Source: Diplocarpon mali
Lineage: Eukaryota; Ascomycota; Leotiomycetes; Helotiales; Drepanopezizaceae
Assembly (NCBI GenBank): GCA_024741835.1
Contig: JAENRP010000409.1
Location: 1 to 33,542 of the forward strand
DNA length: 33,542 nucleotides
Direction of reading: 5' to 3'
How positions within the stretch are numbered: the first letter of the stretch is position 1; each line of letters starts with the position of its first letter. This document shows, piece after piece, positions 10,558-21,374 of this stretch. Position numbers and translations under genes: made by a program. Under the pieces are notes generated by a model, which saw nothing but the letters and a program-made list of their open reading frames with translations, was not told the origin of the DNA and ran no database searches.

Positions 10558-11164
10558 TCAGATCGCTACATCATTCGCATTCTTCCGAGATCCTTGACCA
10601 AACGCCGACCTCCCATCCAAGACCGCGAGAGCCGTCGTGATGGCGAAGAGCACCCTGATCCAGTCAGCGACCGCCGCGCGCCGAAGGGGCAGGGAACCCA
10701 GGAGAAACCCACCACTCGAAGGCCGCAAACACGTCCCCGGCGACCGTGGCCTTGCAGGGCCCGTAGCTCTGGCAGTCGGTGTGGTCGAGCTTCGCGGCCG
10801 CGGCGACGAAGCCCGCAAACCAGAAGACCATCGTCAGCGCGTCCACGCCCAGGACGGCGAGCTTGGGCGCGAGGGCGGGGAGGAACCTAGGCGCGAGGAG
10901 CAGGTATGCGAGGGCGAGGAGCGTCCAGACGGCGCAGAAGATGAGGAAGTTGATCCAGGACGGGGACGAGGAGAAGGGGACATGGTTGATCTCGTGGGCG
11001 GCTGTGGGGGCGGGTTGTTAGAAAGGGGAAGAGGGAGAGGAGGGAGGGGAGAAGATGAAAAATGAGAAGAACATACCGTATGCCAGGCTTCCGAGGACGA
11101 TGAGGGCGAATGCGGCTTGCGCAGCCCGGACGGGGAGCAAGAGGAGGGAAGAGTTGAATGCCAT
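10558..11164 (-). CDS. MARVEL-domain integral membrane protein
   Basis: Small four-helix membrane protein with the fungal MARVEL (membrane-associating) architecture. Three exons: 11164-11077, 11001-10713 and 10654-10558, total 474 nt (157 residues). Hydrophobic segments lie at about residues 9-29, 45-66, 77-99 and 120-138. The loop before the last helix carries Cys106 and Cys112. The polar tail is short (DGRSAFGQGSRKN). The start MAFNSSLLLLPVRAAQ places an Arg directly in the first helix, as is common in this family. The second intron splits the Trp codon of F-E-W, a conserved position near helix 4. The domain call is confident. The function (membrane-domain organisation or trafficking) is only inferred from the family. 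Confidence 0.85.
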
Positions 11165-12403
11165 GCGGAGAGTGCAAGGAGGTTGTAGATGTTGCTATAT
11201 ATCTCTCTGAAGCCGGCGCCAGGAATGACAGCCGGTCACGCGCTTTGCTCGGTGAAAGGGCGTTTGCGGTGATTTCACACGTCAACTCGTGGCGCAGGTG
11301 GGAATGCGGGGCTCACGCAACGACACGTTCGATGACGTACCTGCCACCCATTCCGGGGCGCGAGGAACCATCGGAACCAGCTGGGAGATTCGCGCATTTC
11401 CCTGCTGGGCGGCATTGGATTTCGTCTTGATCTTGATATTCTGGAGCGCTGGTGGTGGGAAGTGGCACGCCGGCTGCCAACGAGAAATCAGGTATTTGGC
11501 AGTAGTCACTTGACCGTCATGAATGCGTTGGCACGCAAGCGGCGAATCCCAGCTCTCCCCAGTCCATTTGCACCATTATGCTTCAATGGAAATGTTTTGA
11601 TAACTGGAGATAGAGAGAGAGGAAGGGGGAGAGGGAGACTTGGTAGACCAGTTTGTAAATGCCACCACGAGTGCCGTGCCAGATGCAACTCGCATGCGAG
11701 AATGGCCATCGGAATGAACAAAAGCTGCCGTCGCCTTCTCCCTCGAAACAAAAAGAGCGTGAAGACAGCGGACCGAGCAGGGCAATCTCCGCCGACGGTG
11801 CGTGAATCTCTCTTTCTCAAGCCTCGACAGCCGTGCAAAGTTTAGCGAGCCCCTTGTTTTCATCCGCTCGCTTATATCCTAGCATGCCTTTCGATCAGGG
11901 TCGTCGCCTCGAGGTCATCAAACCCGAATGTGTTGCGGTGCTACTCTCCCTCATGTTCCAGTTTGCTGTGTCTATTCTTCTCATAGGCTGCTCCGGTAAT
12001 TCGTCCGCCTGAGACTGGCAGGTGGAAGAGAATATTGCGAGTCGCTTGTCATAAGCCCCAACCCACACGAGTTCAATTTCGCCTTTTGAATTCGCGATTT
12101 CCATGCGCCTTGTCCTCGTCCGACACAAGCGAAAGCCTCTCCCCATGCTGCTGACCTTTTCACTCTTTCAGTGATACAGTACGCTATGCTGACAGCCCCA
12201 TATGGCCAGTCAGCCCAAGGCATGTTGCCTTCAATCGCAGCAGAAACTCATTTTCTGTTCTGTATATCACACTTCTGGTCGAGCGGCGGCACGGATATAC
12301 ACACAGAACAAGCTAATCTCCTGTCGCAATACATGGTCGGCGGTCTTCGCTCCCCGTGCCCGTCGCAGAATCACAATGAGCAGTCCGTTGCCCGTGAATC
12401 AAA
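11165..12403. other. Intergenic, no gene recognised
   Basis: About 1.2 kb upstream of the MARVEL gene and downstream of the HET relic. Overlapping short frames on both strands (for example 11462-11845 plus and 11506-11838 minus) have no motif. A short AG-rich tract (GAGAGAGAGGAAGGGGGAGAG) lies near 11612-11635. Confidence 0.5.
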
Positions 12404-13934
12404 TCAAAAGGTGCAGCAGTTGTCACATCCGTCAGCATGATCGAATACTTCTGCCTCTAACCGAACCCTGTACACTTTGATGCCCGGCTCCAGCACCATG
12501 AGAGCCGAGATTCGCAGCCCGCTTTGCTCCTTGGAGACATTCTTTCCATCGTAAGGGGCCTCAATGCTAATCGTCGTACTCCTGCTGTCGCCCACCGGCG
12601 AGTATACGGGTCTTCCCAACTTCCTCCAAGCGCTCCCATCCTGTCCCAGTCCTCCGCCAAGGCTGGTTCTCGCTCCGGTCCAGATGTTCGGTATCGACAT
12701 CGGTGTTGTCGGCGGAGATGAAAAACTCTTTCTTGGGCTGGAAAGGCCGTGACCCAAGCTCCGTGGTAAGAGCCGACGGTTTCGTACGCTTGTCCTTCTT
12801 GAAGCCGATGACTTGTAAAGTGAAACCACGTGTGTTCTGCGGCCCATCCGACCTGTCAGAGCAGTTTAGGCCCAGGAAGAGATATTTGCTGTCCGGGATG
12901 TTCCGGACCTGTGCGTTGATTTTTAGACCGTTGATGGTGAGAGTGAAATCTGGGTTGGTGATTGCATTTCTAGACAGCTCTAGAGAGCCAGCATCGGCGA
13001 ACTCGGCGGGGGAATGAGCAAGTATGCCGTGAAACTGGAGGACGCAGCTGTCGTCCGTCGGTTTTGAATTCTACGCAAAAAGTGACAAGTCACTGTACTG
13101 CGCCAGGATCTCTCTCTGTAACCGTAGAAGGCTTTTTTTTTTTCGCCGTACGTCATGGCCATGTTGACACCGAAGATCCCAAGCAGCGAATAAGCGATGT
13201 CCTCTGTCTTGTACGTCTGCCGATTCTGCGCCCAGGACATCTTCTTTGCAATCGTCATCTTGCTGAGCAAAGCCATGATATTCTGTTGCTGGGGGGAGTT
13301 TCTAGGAACTTCAGAGATTTTCCTATCGATACGCTTGGTGCTGGTCAGAAGATCGCCGAGTTGATTCTGTTTCGCAAACAGACCCAGTTGCGGTCGAAGA
13401 ACCAAACTGTGGGCGGTGTTATGACTTCCTGTAAAGTCCAGCCCCTGGTTAACCATCGGCAGTTTTTCACGCGGGTCTTCGCCGTCTCAGTCAAAGCAGA
13501 GTCGCCGCTGACCGACGAGTCTACATCCTGATGTCCAAGAGCCCACCCGCTCGACGCATCAGTCGCCGGCACGAATTCGCCTTCGTCATCTGCGATTTGG
13601 GCGTAACACACCACAGCCCTAGCATACCAGTTGAATATTAAATTGATGGCTTCGCTCAGCTCAGACGTGTTGCTCTTGTCGATGCAGCATGTATCGATCC
13701 AGACATACGTCAGTCGTTCCTTGCTATTCCGCGTGACCTCGATCGCCCTTTCAACTTTCCCCCAGTCTGTTGGAGGCCTTTTTCCAAGGCCATGGCGAAA
13801 ATCGACTTAGTCCTGGTGAGTGACCTCGGTATCCCCGGCCCAGATATGTGACAGAGTTGCGTACGGCGGCGGATTCACTGTTTGGCTTTTGAGACCCATT
13901 CGAATCCTCCCGTCTCGCAATTGATGAGACTCAT
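12404..13934 (-). pseudogene. Decayed HET-domain (heterokaryon incompatibility) gene
   Basis: Related to vegetative-incompatibility proteins that trigger cell death after fusion of unlike hyphae. The recognisable pieces run in the right order but not in one frame. They are MSLINCETGGFEW (from 13934), PPYATLSHIWAGDTEVTHQD, YVWIDTCCIDKSNTSELSEAI, NCRWLTRGWTLQEVI, NQLGDLLTS, and AYSLLGIFGVNMAMTYGE. A less conserved C-terminal half of about 170 codons follows. Disruptions seen: a frame change near 13880 between the first two blocks; an in-frame TAA at 13807-13809; a frame change near 13375-13385; a slip at the CT/GA run around 13110-13120, next to an 11-base T run (13133-13143); TAG at 13071-13073 where W would fit; and another frame change near 12575. 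No intron with GT..AG rescues them. A sequencing artefact cannot be fully excluded for the homopolymer, but the several independent lesions make a pseudogene the best call. Confidence 0.85.
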
Positions 13935-14331
13935 GATAACCTGGGGTCAACTAATTGCAAATCGTGTTAGGCGAGCTGCATTGGGGTGTCCTCGCTCACG
14001 GCAATACAAACAATGCGGTGTCTGATCTTTCGTTATGCGGTTGTCGAGGAGGTCGAGCAGATCTTTGAATCCGGCTCTCGCGGATCTGTACAACGTAGAA
14101 ATCTCTCGTGCATATCAGTACCAACCACTTGCTTGACCTCGTACCTGGTATCACGTTGAGACTAGATCTGAATCTGGGCTTGCTATGATCTACACAGAGT
14201 CGCGAGTGCATCATGATTTGAGAAATGGGCGTGGAGCGTCATGATAGGTATGGTGGAGACTGCTCCGTCGAGGAAAAGAAAAACACTACATCAGAAACTC
14301 ATATGACAGCAGTCGCCACAACGCATGTGAT
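13935..14331. other. Intergenic, no gene recognised
   Basis: Nearly 400 bp between the HET relic and the 3' end of the oxidoreductase gene. A 72-codon minus-strand frame (13996-14214) has no recognisable motif. It could be unrelated or remnant upstream sequence of the HET gene. Confidence 0.5.
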
Positions 14332-15534
14332 TTATAGCTTACTAGCTGCCCCCTCCTCGGAAAGCAAGTCAATGACGAGCTTCCCGAACTGACTCCCGTT
14401 CTTGATATCATCAAACAACCCATCAATATCCTTCATATTCTCCAGCCCCTTCACCGAGCGCGAAATGACGGGCTTGATCTTCTTCTCGTTGACAAACGCT
14501 ACCATGTCCTTGAATTCCCTCCTCGAGCCCATGGTCGAGCCCCGGAGCTCCAGGTTCTTCAAGACGGCGTTCATGCTCCAGTCCATCTTCGGCGAGACTG
14601 TCATGCCGTACTGCACAACCACGCCGCCATGCTAGCCAGTCAACACCATCCGTAACACCCACAGGACGACAGAGCATACCTTCAAGAGTTTCGTACCCTT
14701 TGCAATAACATCGCTCCCAGCTCCATCGATTACAGCATCGATATACGGCCTGTCCTGCGGTAGTATCTTCTTCAGCTCCTTCTCCCAGCCCTCCGTCTTG
14801 TAGATCACGCCCCCCTTGGCACCCATCTCCTTTGCCCTATCGATCTTATCCAGGCTCCCACTCGTCACAAACGCATTCCCAGCCATGGCCACCACAAACT
14901 GCAGCACATTCAGCGCCACCCCCCCGCCAATGCCCGTGATCAGAATGTTCCTGCCCGGCAGCGCATTCCCGCTCTTGGTCACGTACGCCCTCCAAGCCGT
15001 CAAGCCCGTCAACGGCAGAGCCGCCGCTTCGGTGCGGCTCAGGTGCGCCGGCGCCTCCTCGACCTCGTCTTCGTGGATGGCGACGACTTCCTGCAGCGTC
15101 CCGAGCGGGATCGCCTTGGTGCCGCCGAGGATCTGATACCCGGCGGGAGCTTCTGGCCCCTCGGGGCAATCTGTCCATCCTCGTCCCGGCACGAGTATGA
15201 CTCTCTTCCCAACCCAGCTCGGAGACGCCGAAGTGCCAGCGGATTGCACGACACCGCAGCCGTCGGCGAGGAGGGGAACATCGAACGAGGGCGCCGGGTA
15301 GAGCGCTTGTCGCAGGAAGAAGTCGCGGTGATTGAGGGCTGCCGCGTGAATTCGAATGAGGAGCTCGTGGGGTCCTGGGCTGGGGGGAGGGACTTCAGTG
15401 AGCTGGAGGCTGCGTGCATTTGTAAGTATTTTCGGGATTGGATGGAGAGTGGGATAGGTAAGGCGGTGCACATACGGATAGTAGACCTTCCCAGGCTTCC
15501 CCTCAAGATGCTTCATCACTATGGCTTTGGGCAT
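14332..15534 (-). CDS. MDR-family NAD(P)H oxidoreductase (quinone reductase / ADH-like)
   Basis: Medium-chain dehydrogenase/reductase, probably cytosolic. Three exons: 15534-15476, 15409-14680 and 14631-14332, total 1089 nt (362 residues). Skipping the first intron joins KVYYP to LQLTEVPPP, the usual start of the GroES-like domain. That domain contains LLIRIHAAALNHRDFF and LLADGCGVV. The nucleotide-binding turn is GIGGGVA at residues 179-185, preceded by NILIT. The C-terminal part has HGGVVVQYGMT at the last exon start, then LRGSTMGSR. The Cys cluster of the structural zinc site is missing and the usual catalytic-zinc Cys is replaced (N-H-R-D). A zinc-free quinone oxidoreductase type is therefore more likely than a true alcohol dehydrogenase. 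The substrate is unknown. Confidence 0.88.
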
Positions 15535-15932
15535 TTTGATGGCGGATCAGACCATTTGAAAGCCAGAGTTGTGGGATGTAAGGGGTAAAGGAGAATGAGG
15601 ATATCGCGACATGGCTGCCACTCCCACAAGACGGCGCTTTCTGCTGCCTCCTCGACATGATTTCAAATTCGGGGATACCCCGCCGTAGAATTCCCGAGGC
15701 TAGTATCTAGCCGATGCGGAGAAGGGTAACGACCCCACTTGAGCCTCATGGAACCGAATGTAAATACCCCTATCTGGCAATCCGCGGGATTGATACATAG
15801 CATCAAGACCTCACAAAAAGAATGACCGTCTCCGAGAACCGGATGCAGGAGCGGCCAAGAACAGATGTCTCGCTCAACTCCAGGATGAATATTCTGCAAG
15901 CAAGACTCCAAAACGCTCAATTTGCCGCCCAA
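15535..15932. other. Intergenic between BMS1 3' end and oxidoreductase 5' end
   Basis: About 400 bp separating two genes on the same strand. It must hold the BMS1 3' UTR and the oxidoreductase promoter. The small minus-strand frame 15663-15932 has no motif. I see no other structure. Confidence 0.55.
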
Positions 15933-18900
15933 TCACCTTCTCCTTTTCCCGCCCCCAGCGCCATCAGTATCAGCCCTCCTCTTCTTGCCCTCTTTCCGCC
16001 AATAATCCTTCGTCTCGGCCTTCTCCCTTTCGCCCCTCTTCTCCTTGTTCTCCTCTACTTTCTTCCGATACACCTTTCTCTTCTCCTCCTTCGCGGCCCT
16101 GCGCTTCGCGTCCTTCTCGTTGCGCAGCGTTATGACTTTCTGCATCAGATCCCGAGCCTTCTTTTCCTCGCCCCCAAGCACCACGGCGCGTTTCTGCATG
16201 TAGGTCTCGGTCTTCTGCTTCTTCGTCATGGTTATTTGCGACTTGAATGGTAGATCCGCGGCCAGCGCACGAGGGACTCTCAGAGGGTTGAAATGTCGCG
16301 TGGCTCGCTCGACGCGTTGATACTGGCTGTTCTTCTGCTGTGGGGTGGGGATGTTCTGATCGCGCCGGACTTCGCCAGTCAAGCGCATGCCTTCCCAGCC
16401 GATGAGGTTGGTGACTGGGTTGTAGAAACGATGCGGCTTAATCGGGTACCAAGCACGCAGAAAGACAATGTCGCTCATGAGAATTTTGTCTTCAAAGGTG
16501 GCACGGAAGTGCCCTTCGGGTTTGCTCAGAGCCTTCTTGATCTGGCCGCGGATCCCGGAGACGGTCTTGATCGAGGCGCCTTCGAACTTGGCAATTTCGA
16601 CGGCCGTCGTGAACATATCCTTGATGAAGGCTGTATTCTTGAAGATCTTATAAGGCGTGCCGGTCAGTTTGAGCTTCTTGACAATTTCGGTGGCTTCGTC
16701 GACGTTGAGCACTGTGCCCGTGGCTGCAATTCGGAAGGCAGGGTTTTTGGAGGAGAAAGTTTGGTAGCAGGAAAAGCCAGTATTGGGAGCGATCAGAGGT
16801 CCGTAGAAGGTCCCAAAGCAATGCATGTGCTCAGGTGTGTATTTGAGCATGCGATTTCGTACTCGGGAGTCTGATATGCTGTAGACGGGCATCGTTTGGA
16901 ATCTTCTCCAGCCCATGGAGAAGATGAGGGGATCGTTGGTTTTGAGGATCTTCTTGTGCCATCTGTGACGTTTGATTCTGACTTGCACGAAACCGTACCG
17001 ATCTTCTGTGGCGGAGAGCCCTCCAACAATGATGGGCGTTCTCGGATCGAACCTTGTCACGAACTCTGATGCGACGTTCTCAAGAACAATCTTCGCGTAC
17101 ATCCCGGCCCGGAAGCCCTCAACGTTGACACGTTGACTTTCTTCCAGGAGATCAAACTCGGCCTTGTTGATGTCGAGTTGTTTCTGGATCTGCGATTTCT
17201 GTGCATCGTACCAGTCATCCTCTCCAAACTCCTCTTCCTCACCACCTTCTCGTCGAGCCTGTGCCTTGTCGTTGTTGAAACCTTCGCGATCCTCCTCTTC
17301 AAAGCGTAGCTTGAGCTCTTCTTTTCGTCGAGCGTTTTTCTCTCGTTCCTCTTGCAGGTCATCCGGCTTCTTATCTTCATCAGCCTCCAAGTCCCGAAAT
17401 TCTCCATCTCCTTCGTCCGAATCCTCTCCATCACCATCATCGCTGTTATCCTCGTCGCTTTTCTTCTCACTCAGCAAGTCCGTCGTAGTGAATCGGCGCC
17501 TCAGCGCTTCGACGGAGTCGCCAGTAGACCACTTAACCTCCAGGATGTCGTAGTCCAGTATAGGAATTGCGCGGTCTTCAATCTTCTCGTCGAAGTCCTC
17601 CTTTCCAGATTTTTGGAAAAATGTGTCCTCGTCAGATTCCTCCTCAATGTCTTCCTCTTTTGCGACATCTCCACGCCACCTACTGAGAACCTCCACAGGG
17701 GTAAGAGTGTCGTTATACATCATCTTGGCCAAGTCTGCTGTCCGGAGAGATTTCTTATTCCCACTGAGAATCTGTGCAGTCTTCAGCAGATTCCCCTTCC
17801 ATCGCAGGGCTCCCTCTTCGTCCGAATTGTCTTCGTCGTCCGCCGATTCGTCCTTACTATTCATCTCATCTTCCTCGCCAGATACCGAGCCAAGATCCGA
17901 GTCACTGTCCGCAAATGCGATCTCGCCTCCTGATTCGTCTGCCGATCTACGGACAGCCATTCCCCTTCTATCCTCTGTAGTTTCTGCTTCGTCCCCAGAT
18001 TCCGGGTCTTCACCACTGACAAATCCCTCGTCGTCCACGTTCTCCTCGTCCGATTCCTCGTCTCGTTCGACGAATCGCGCTGATCGCTGTGCTTTTCGGC
18101 CGGTATCTTCGTCCTCCCTGGTAATTGTCGACCCGCCACCAAACAGCTGAAGCCCCTCCTCAGTATCTCCCAGCGTCCTTCTCTCGTTCTGCAGTCGAAC
18201 TATCAACTCCTCTCCTTCCCCGCGGTCCTCGCCATCGTCCTGGTTGAAGTTGAAACCTTTTTCGCGCGTGATATATATGGTGTCTCCATCAATCTTCAAC
18301 CCGCTCTTATCAGACATAGGGGCATGCAGTTTCTTCTCCTTTTCGTCCAGTCTCCTCCGCCCAGTCTTCCCGGTGATCCTGGCCATCTCCCGGTCCATGT
18401 ATGGCGTCGGACATGGATCAGGCAATGCCTCCATCGACGCAATCGTGTAGTCACCCAATCCTGGGATGTGTACTCGTTGACCCTGCGCCGAGAAGTTCGT
18501 CCCTCGTAGATACCCAGACAAGACAATGGTCCGGTCGCATTTCGCATCCTCTTCGACTTTCGTTGGATGGGTGATATCTCTGAAACTGTCGATGACCGCA
18601 TATGGATGGGAATTCCTCCAGATTAATGGTCTCGGGTTCTTCATGACTGAGATGAATCTTGACAGGTTGTGGATCTCGCGATCGGGGTATCGGCCGTTGA
18701 TGACTCCGGACAAGTAGAACAGATGCGCACCCTGATATAACTCGCTCCAGAACCTGTTCTTCAGCCGCTTCTTTGCATCCTTGAGAGTCTGAGGTTTGCG
18801 GAAGAGGTCCAGATGTGTGAGGATACCAAACACGTTTCCCGGCATACCGCTTGAAGCGAGGATATTGAGAAACTCCATAGTCTCCATCTCGAAGCCGAAA

Positions 18901-19416
18901 TTCCCATCGATCATAAGCAGCACAATATCCGCCACTTTGGACATATCCACCATAGCTTCAAGCTGGTTGGGACACTCGACGAAGGTCAACCGTTGACGCT
19001 TCGAGGTCACCACCGTGATCGGCCCTTGGGGCTCGGAGAGGGTTTCTTTTGCATACCGTTTGACGAGAGATTTGAGAAGTGTTGTCTTCCCAACGCCAGG
19101 CGGCCCGACGATGGCGACGAGTCGTGGAGGAGGTTCATCGGGGATCCGATCAATTTGGGGGACATGTAGTCGCTTCTCTTTGAGCTTCAACCTGTCAGCT
19201 TGTGGTCCAGTTATCTCCGTGATCTTCCTACATCATGCGATCGAGCAGCGGATTTGGCCAATCTTCCGGGATTTGCGTATGCGAAAGCTTTGGGGTTTTT
19301 GTCTGCGAGGTATTAGCTGGGCGCATTCAGTCGGCAGGTGGTAACGAACCTCCCAGATGTTTTGTCTTCTTTTTCTCCTTGGACGGCCGATGCGCCCTAT
19401 TTTCTTGTTCCTCCAT
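15933..19416 (-). CDS. BMS1: Ribosome biogenesis GTPase Bms1
   Basis: Nucleolar GTPase of the U3 snoRNP/SSU processome, required for 40S pre-rRNA processing and for loading Rcl1. Three exons: 19416-19350, 19302-19232 and 19184-15933, total 3390 nt (1129 residues; yeast Bms1 is 1183). The basic N-terminus (MEEQENRAHRPSKEKKK) leads to K-A-F-A-Y-A-N-P-G and RLHVPQIDR. The P-loop GPPGVGKT is at residues 73-80, followed by TFVECPNQLEAMVDMSKVAD and TGILTHLD-like FGILTHLDLF (G4 region). A long acidic Glu/Asp/Ser-rich middle (about 340-650) is typical. The C-terminal block includes GHFRATFEDKI, RAWYPIKPHRFYNPVTN and a Lys/Arg-rich tail ending GKRRR. Exon 3 starts after an AAG acceptor at 19186-19185. 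This keeps the frame and gives S-H-D-L-K-E-K, aligning with the yeast protein. Divergent from the inhibitor gene. Confidence 0.97.
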
Positions 19417-20359
19417 GCTGGGTGCGCGTGGTGCTGCCACTAGCTTCACGATCACATCGAGATGGGGTTCTTGGTTCGAGATAAATTTTGCCCTCATCAA
19501 TTTTTTGATCGACGCTAGTCTAATCGCAGGCTGGCGGAACTCTTATCGGCTTATCGTGATATCTCGGCAAAGTCGCCTTGGAGACGGAAATCCACGCTTC
19601 ACTTCGGCCCAAGAAGATGATGCATGTCATTCTCGAAGTAAGTTGGAAGTGCTTCGGTTATGGCGGCGCAGGATTCCTGGATACAATTATGTGAATTTCA
19701 CCCTGGATGTCTTTGCTCTTGGAGATGTGGGCCTTGATTTGAGCATGCGTTGGTGAGAAGCTATGGAAGTAGATCTAGAAGTCCCGAGCTGTGTGTGATG
19801 GTTGGTACTTGAAGATGGAGAGATGTACCGATGACTTACTTACAATGCTCATCTCCTTTCTGTATCAATTTAGGTCCAGTTCAGCCTAAGTGTGCAAGTC
19901 CGAACTCTGATTACTGGTAGCATTACAGTCGGGTGCAAACTGTTGCACTCTTCAACAGGCATCTTTCTTTCTAGCAGAGTCTGACGAGGGGGCAGAAACC
20001 CGACCTTTCAGTGAAGACTTGTGGACGTCAATACCTCCATCGTGGTCTATACCGTCCAGCATTCCCGACTATGCGCGTGAATCGCGTTTCGTTCGGCTTC
20101 AGCCAGGTCAACATTATCTCCCGATGACGTACGTTTTCGGCTGTCACAAGTTGCTGCCCCTCGAAAGCATGACGGGATCCGTTGGTGAGCGTACCATGTT
20201 GCTTACGAGGGGCAGGATCAGGTTAAAAGGTTCAAGACCCCGCCGTGTTTTCTTCACAATTACAACCCCTCTTTCAACACCACCGAATCTGTCTCGATCA
20301 GAGAGATCTCCTCACTCCACGTACAATCCAGGAAACCAGTACACCTGAAATCCATCAAC
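19417..20359. other. Divergent promoter region between BMS1 and the inhibitor gene
   Basis: About 940 bp between two ATGs that face away from each other, so both promoters lie here. Open frames inside (for example 19235-19756 plus, 20019-20348 plus) show no domain and partly overlap BMS1 or the presumed inhibitor 5' UTR. The last 100 bp before 20360 are C/T-rich, as is common in fungal 5' leaders. Confidence 0.55.
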
Positions 20360-20783
20360 ATGCCTCAATATATTGTTTGTTGACCCCGCACCTGCACTAT
20401 CCTCACTCTTCAGCCATGCGAATATGAGACTCACCAGCAACAGGTCTCCCTCAAGAAGGGTCTGAGCGAGGAGGAATACGCAGCGTGTGTCCACCGTCCC
20501 CCTTCTGCACTGCCTCTGTGCTGCATCGCCTTTTGGCTGTGCTTCTTCTGACTTTCGGCCAGGGCTCAAACACACGCCAAGGAGAAAGGAGGAACCATTG
20601 TCGACACATTTGACCGCACCGGTATCATGCCCGGCTTTGTGTAGGTACGCAGCTGCCTATGCTTAATGTATACTCTGACTGCTAAATAGTGTCGAATTCC
20701 CCGCGGATTCGGTCAATACCCTGTCGGCAGACCCTAATGTCGAGGGAGTCGAGCTGAATGGAGAGATGAGAACCCAGGCTTGA
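20360..20783 (+). CDS. Small proteinase inhibitor I9 (PBI2-like)
   Basis: Cytosolic inhibitor of a subtilisin-type vacuolar proteinase, of the kind represented by yeast Pbi2 (I9 / propeptide-like fold). Four exons: 20360-20374, 20444-20484, 20563-20640 and 20690-20783, total 228 nt (75 residues, the same length as yeast Pbi2). The joined protein reads MPQYI-VSLKKGLSEEEYAA, then AQTHAKEKGGTIVDTFDRTG, then IMPGFVVEFPADSVNTLSAD and PNVEGVELNGEM. This matches the family pattern of an initial beta strand, a helix with EEE..., a GG turn, and the closing NVEGVE strand. Exon 1 is only 15 nt, so the gene is easy to miss. The first acceptor was chosen as CAACAG at 20438-20443 because only this gives the expected QYIVSLK strand. 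No signal peptide. Confidence 0.9.
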
Positions 20784-21374
20784 GGTTGGGCATTAAATGA
20801 TTATAGGAGCGTTGCTCTGGTAACATCAGAACGATGTCCAAGGGCTTACATAGAAGGGTAAGGGATTCAATGAGATAGCATTTCGCTCCCTATTCCGACA
20901 GTAGCTGCCGTTGTGATGAAGCCCTCAAACCCCGAGGTGAGCGAGCCTCACTATATAGCCTTTTAGCCCTGGTGTTGGAGTGATTACACCGCCGCCGTGC
21001 CAGCATCTATAATTGGATGAGATTGTGAGAAAGCACTCGGCGGTTTTTGGAATTCCCCTGCTTGTGTAGCAGGGTTCTGGGAGTTGGCATGGCTTGGAGG
21101 TCTGTCAGCGCTCTCTCCGATTTGGAAATCAATTGTAACCTCCGACAATCCGCATGTCTTGCTACCCACTGACGGAACCCAGTGTAACTATCACGGGAAT
21201 CTAGCAATTTACAACTCTTATTAAAGTTCAGATATGGAGATATATTCCGGTAACTTAGATACATGGAGTGACGTTGAGCCTTAGCTTCCGCGAGGCTATA
21301 TCTATCGACAGCTAGCTGACTGTAGATTCAACCAGCTCCAGCACCACCAGCAACCCCACAACCTCAATGCCACC
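20784..21374. other. Intergenic, promoter of the kinase gene
   Basis: About 590 bp between two plus-strand genes. It should contain the inhibitor 3' UTR and the kinase promoter. No ORF of interest and no repeat. A short upstream ATG (21367) followed by CCACCATGA encodes only Met-Pro-Pro and overlaps the real start. Confidence 0.55.

Noticed and set aside
17164..18150. Plus-strand Ser-rich ORFs
   Set aside because: They are the reverse complement of the acidic Glu/Asp/Ser region of BMS1 (GAA/GAG/GAC read backwards as TTC/CTC/GTC, or TCC/TCG/TCT).
20414..20443. Alternative first acceptor for the inhibitor gene (after CTTCAG at 20413)
   Set aside because: It would add P-C-E-Y-E-T-H-Q-Q-Q within the first beta strand. 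The CAACAG acceptor at 20443 gives the family sequence and length.
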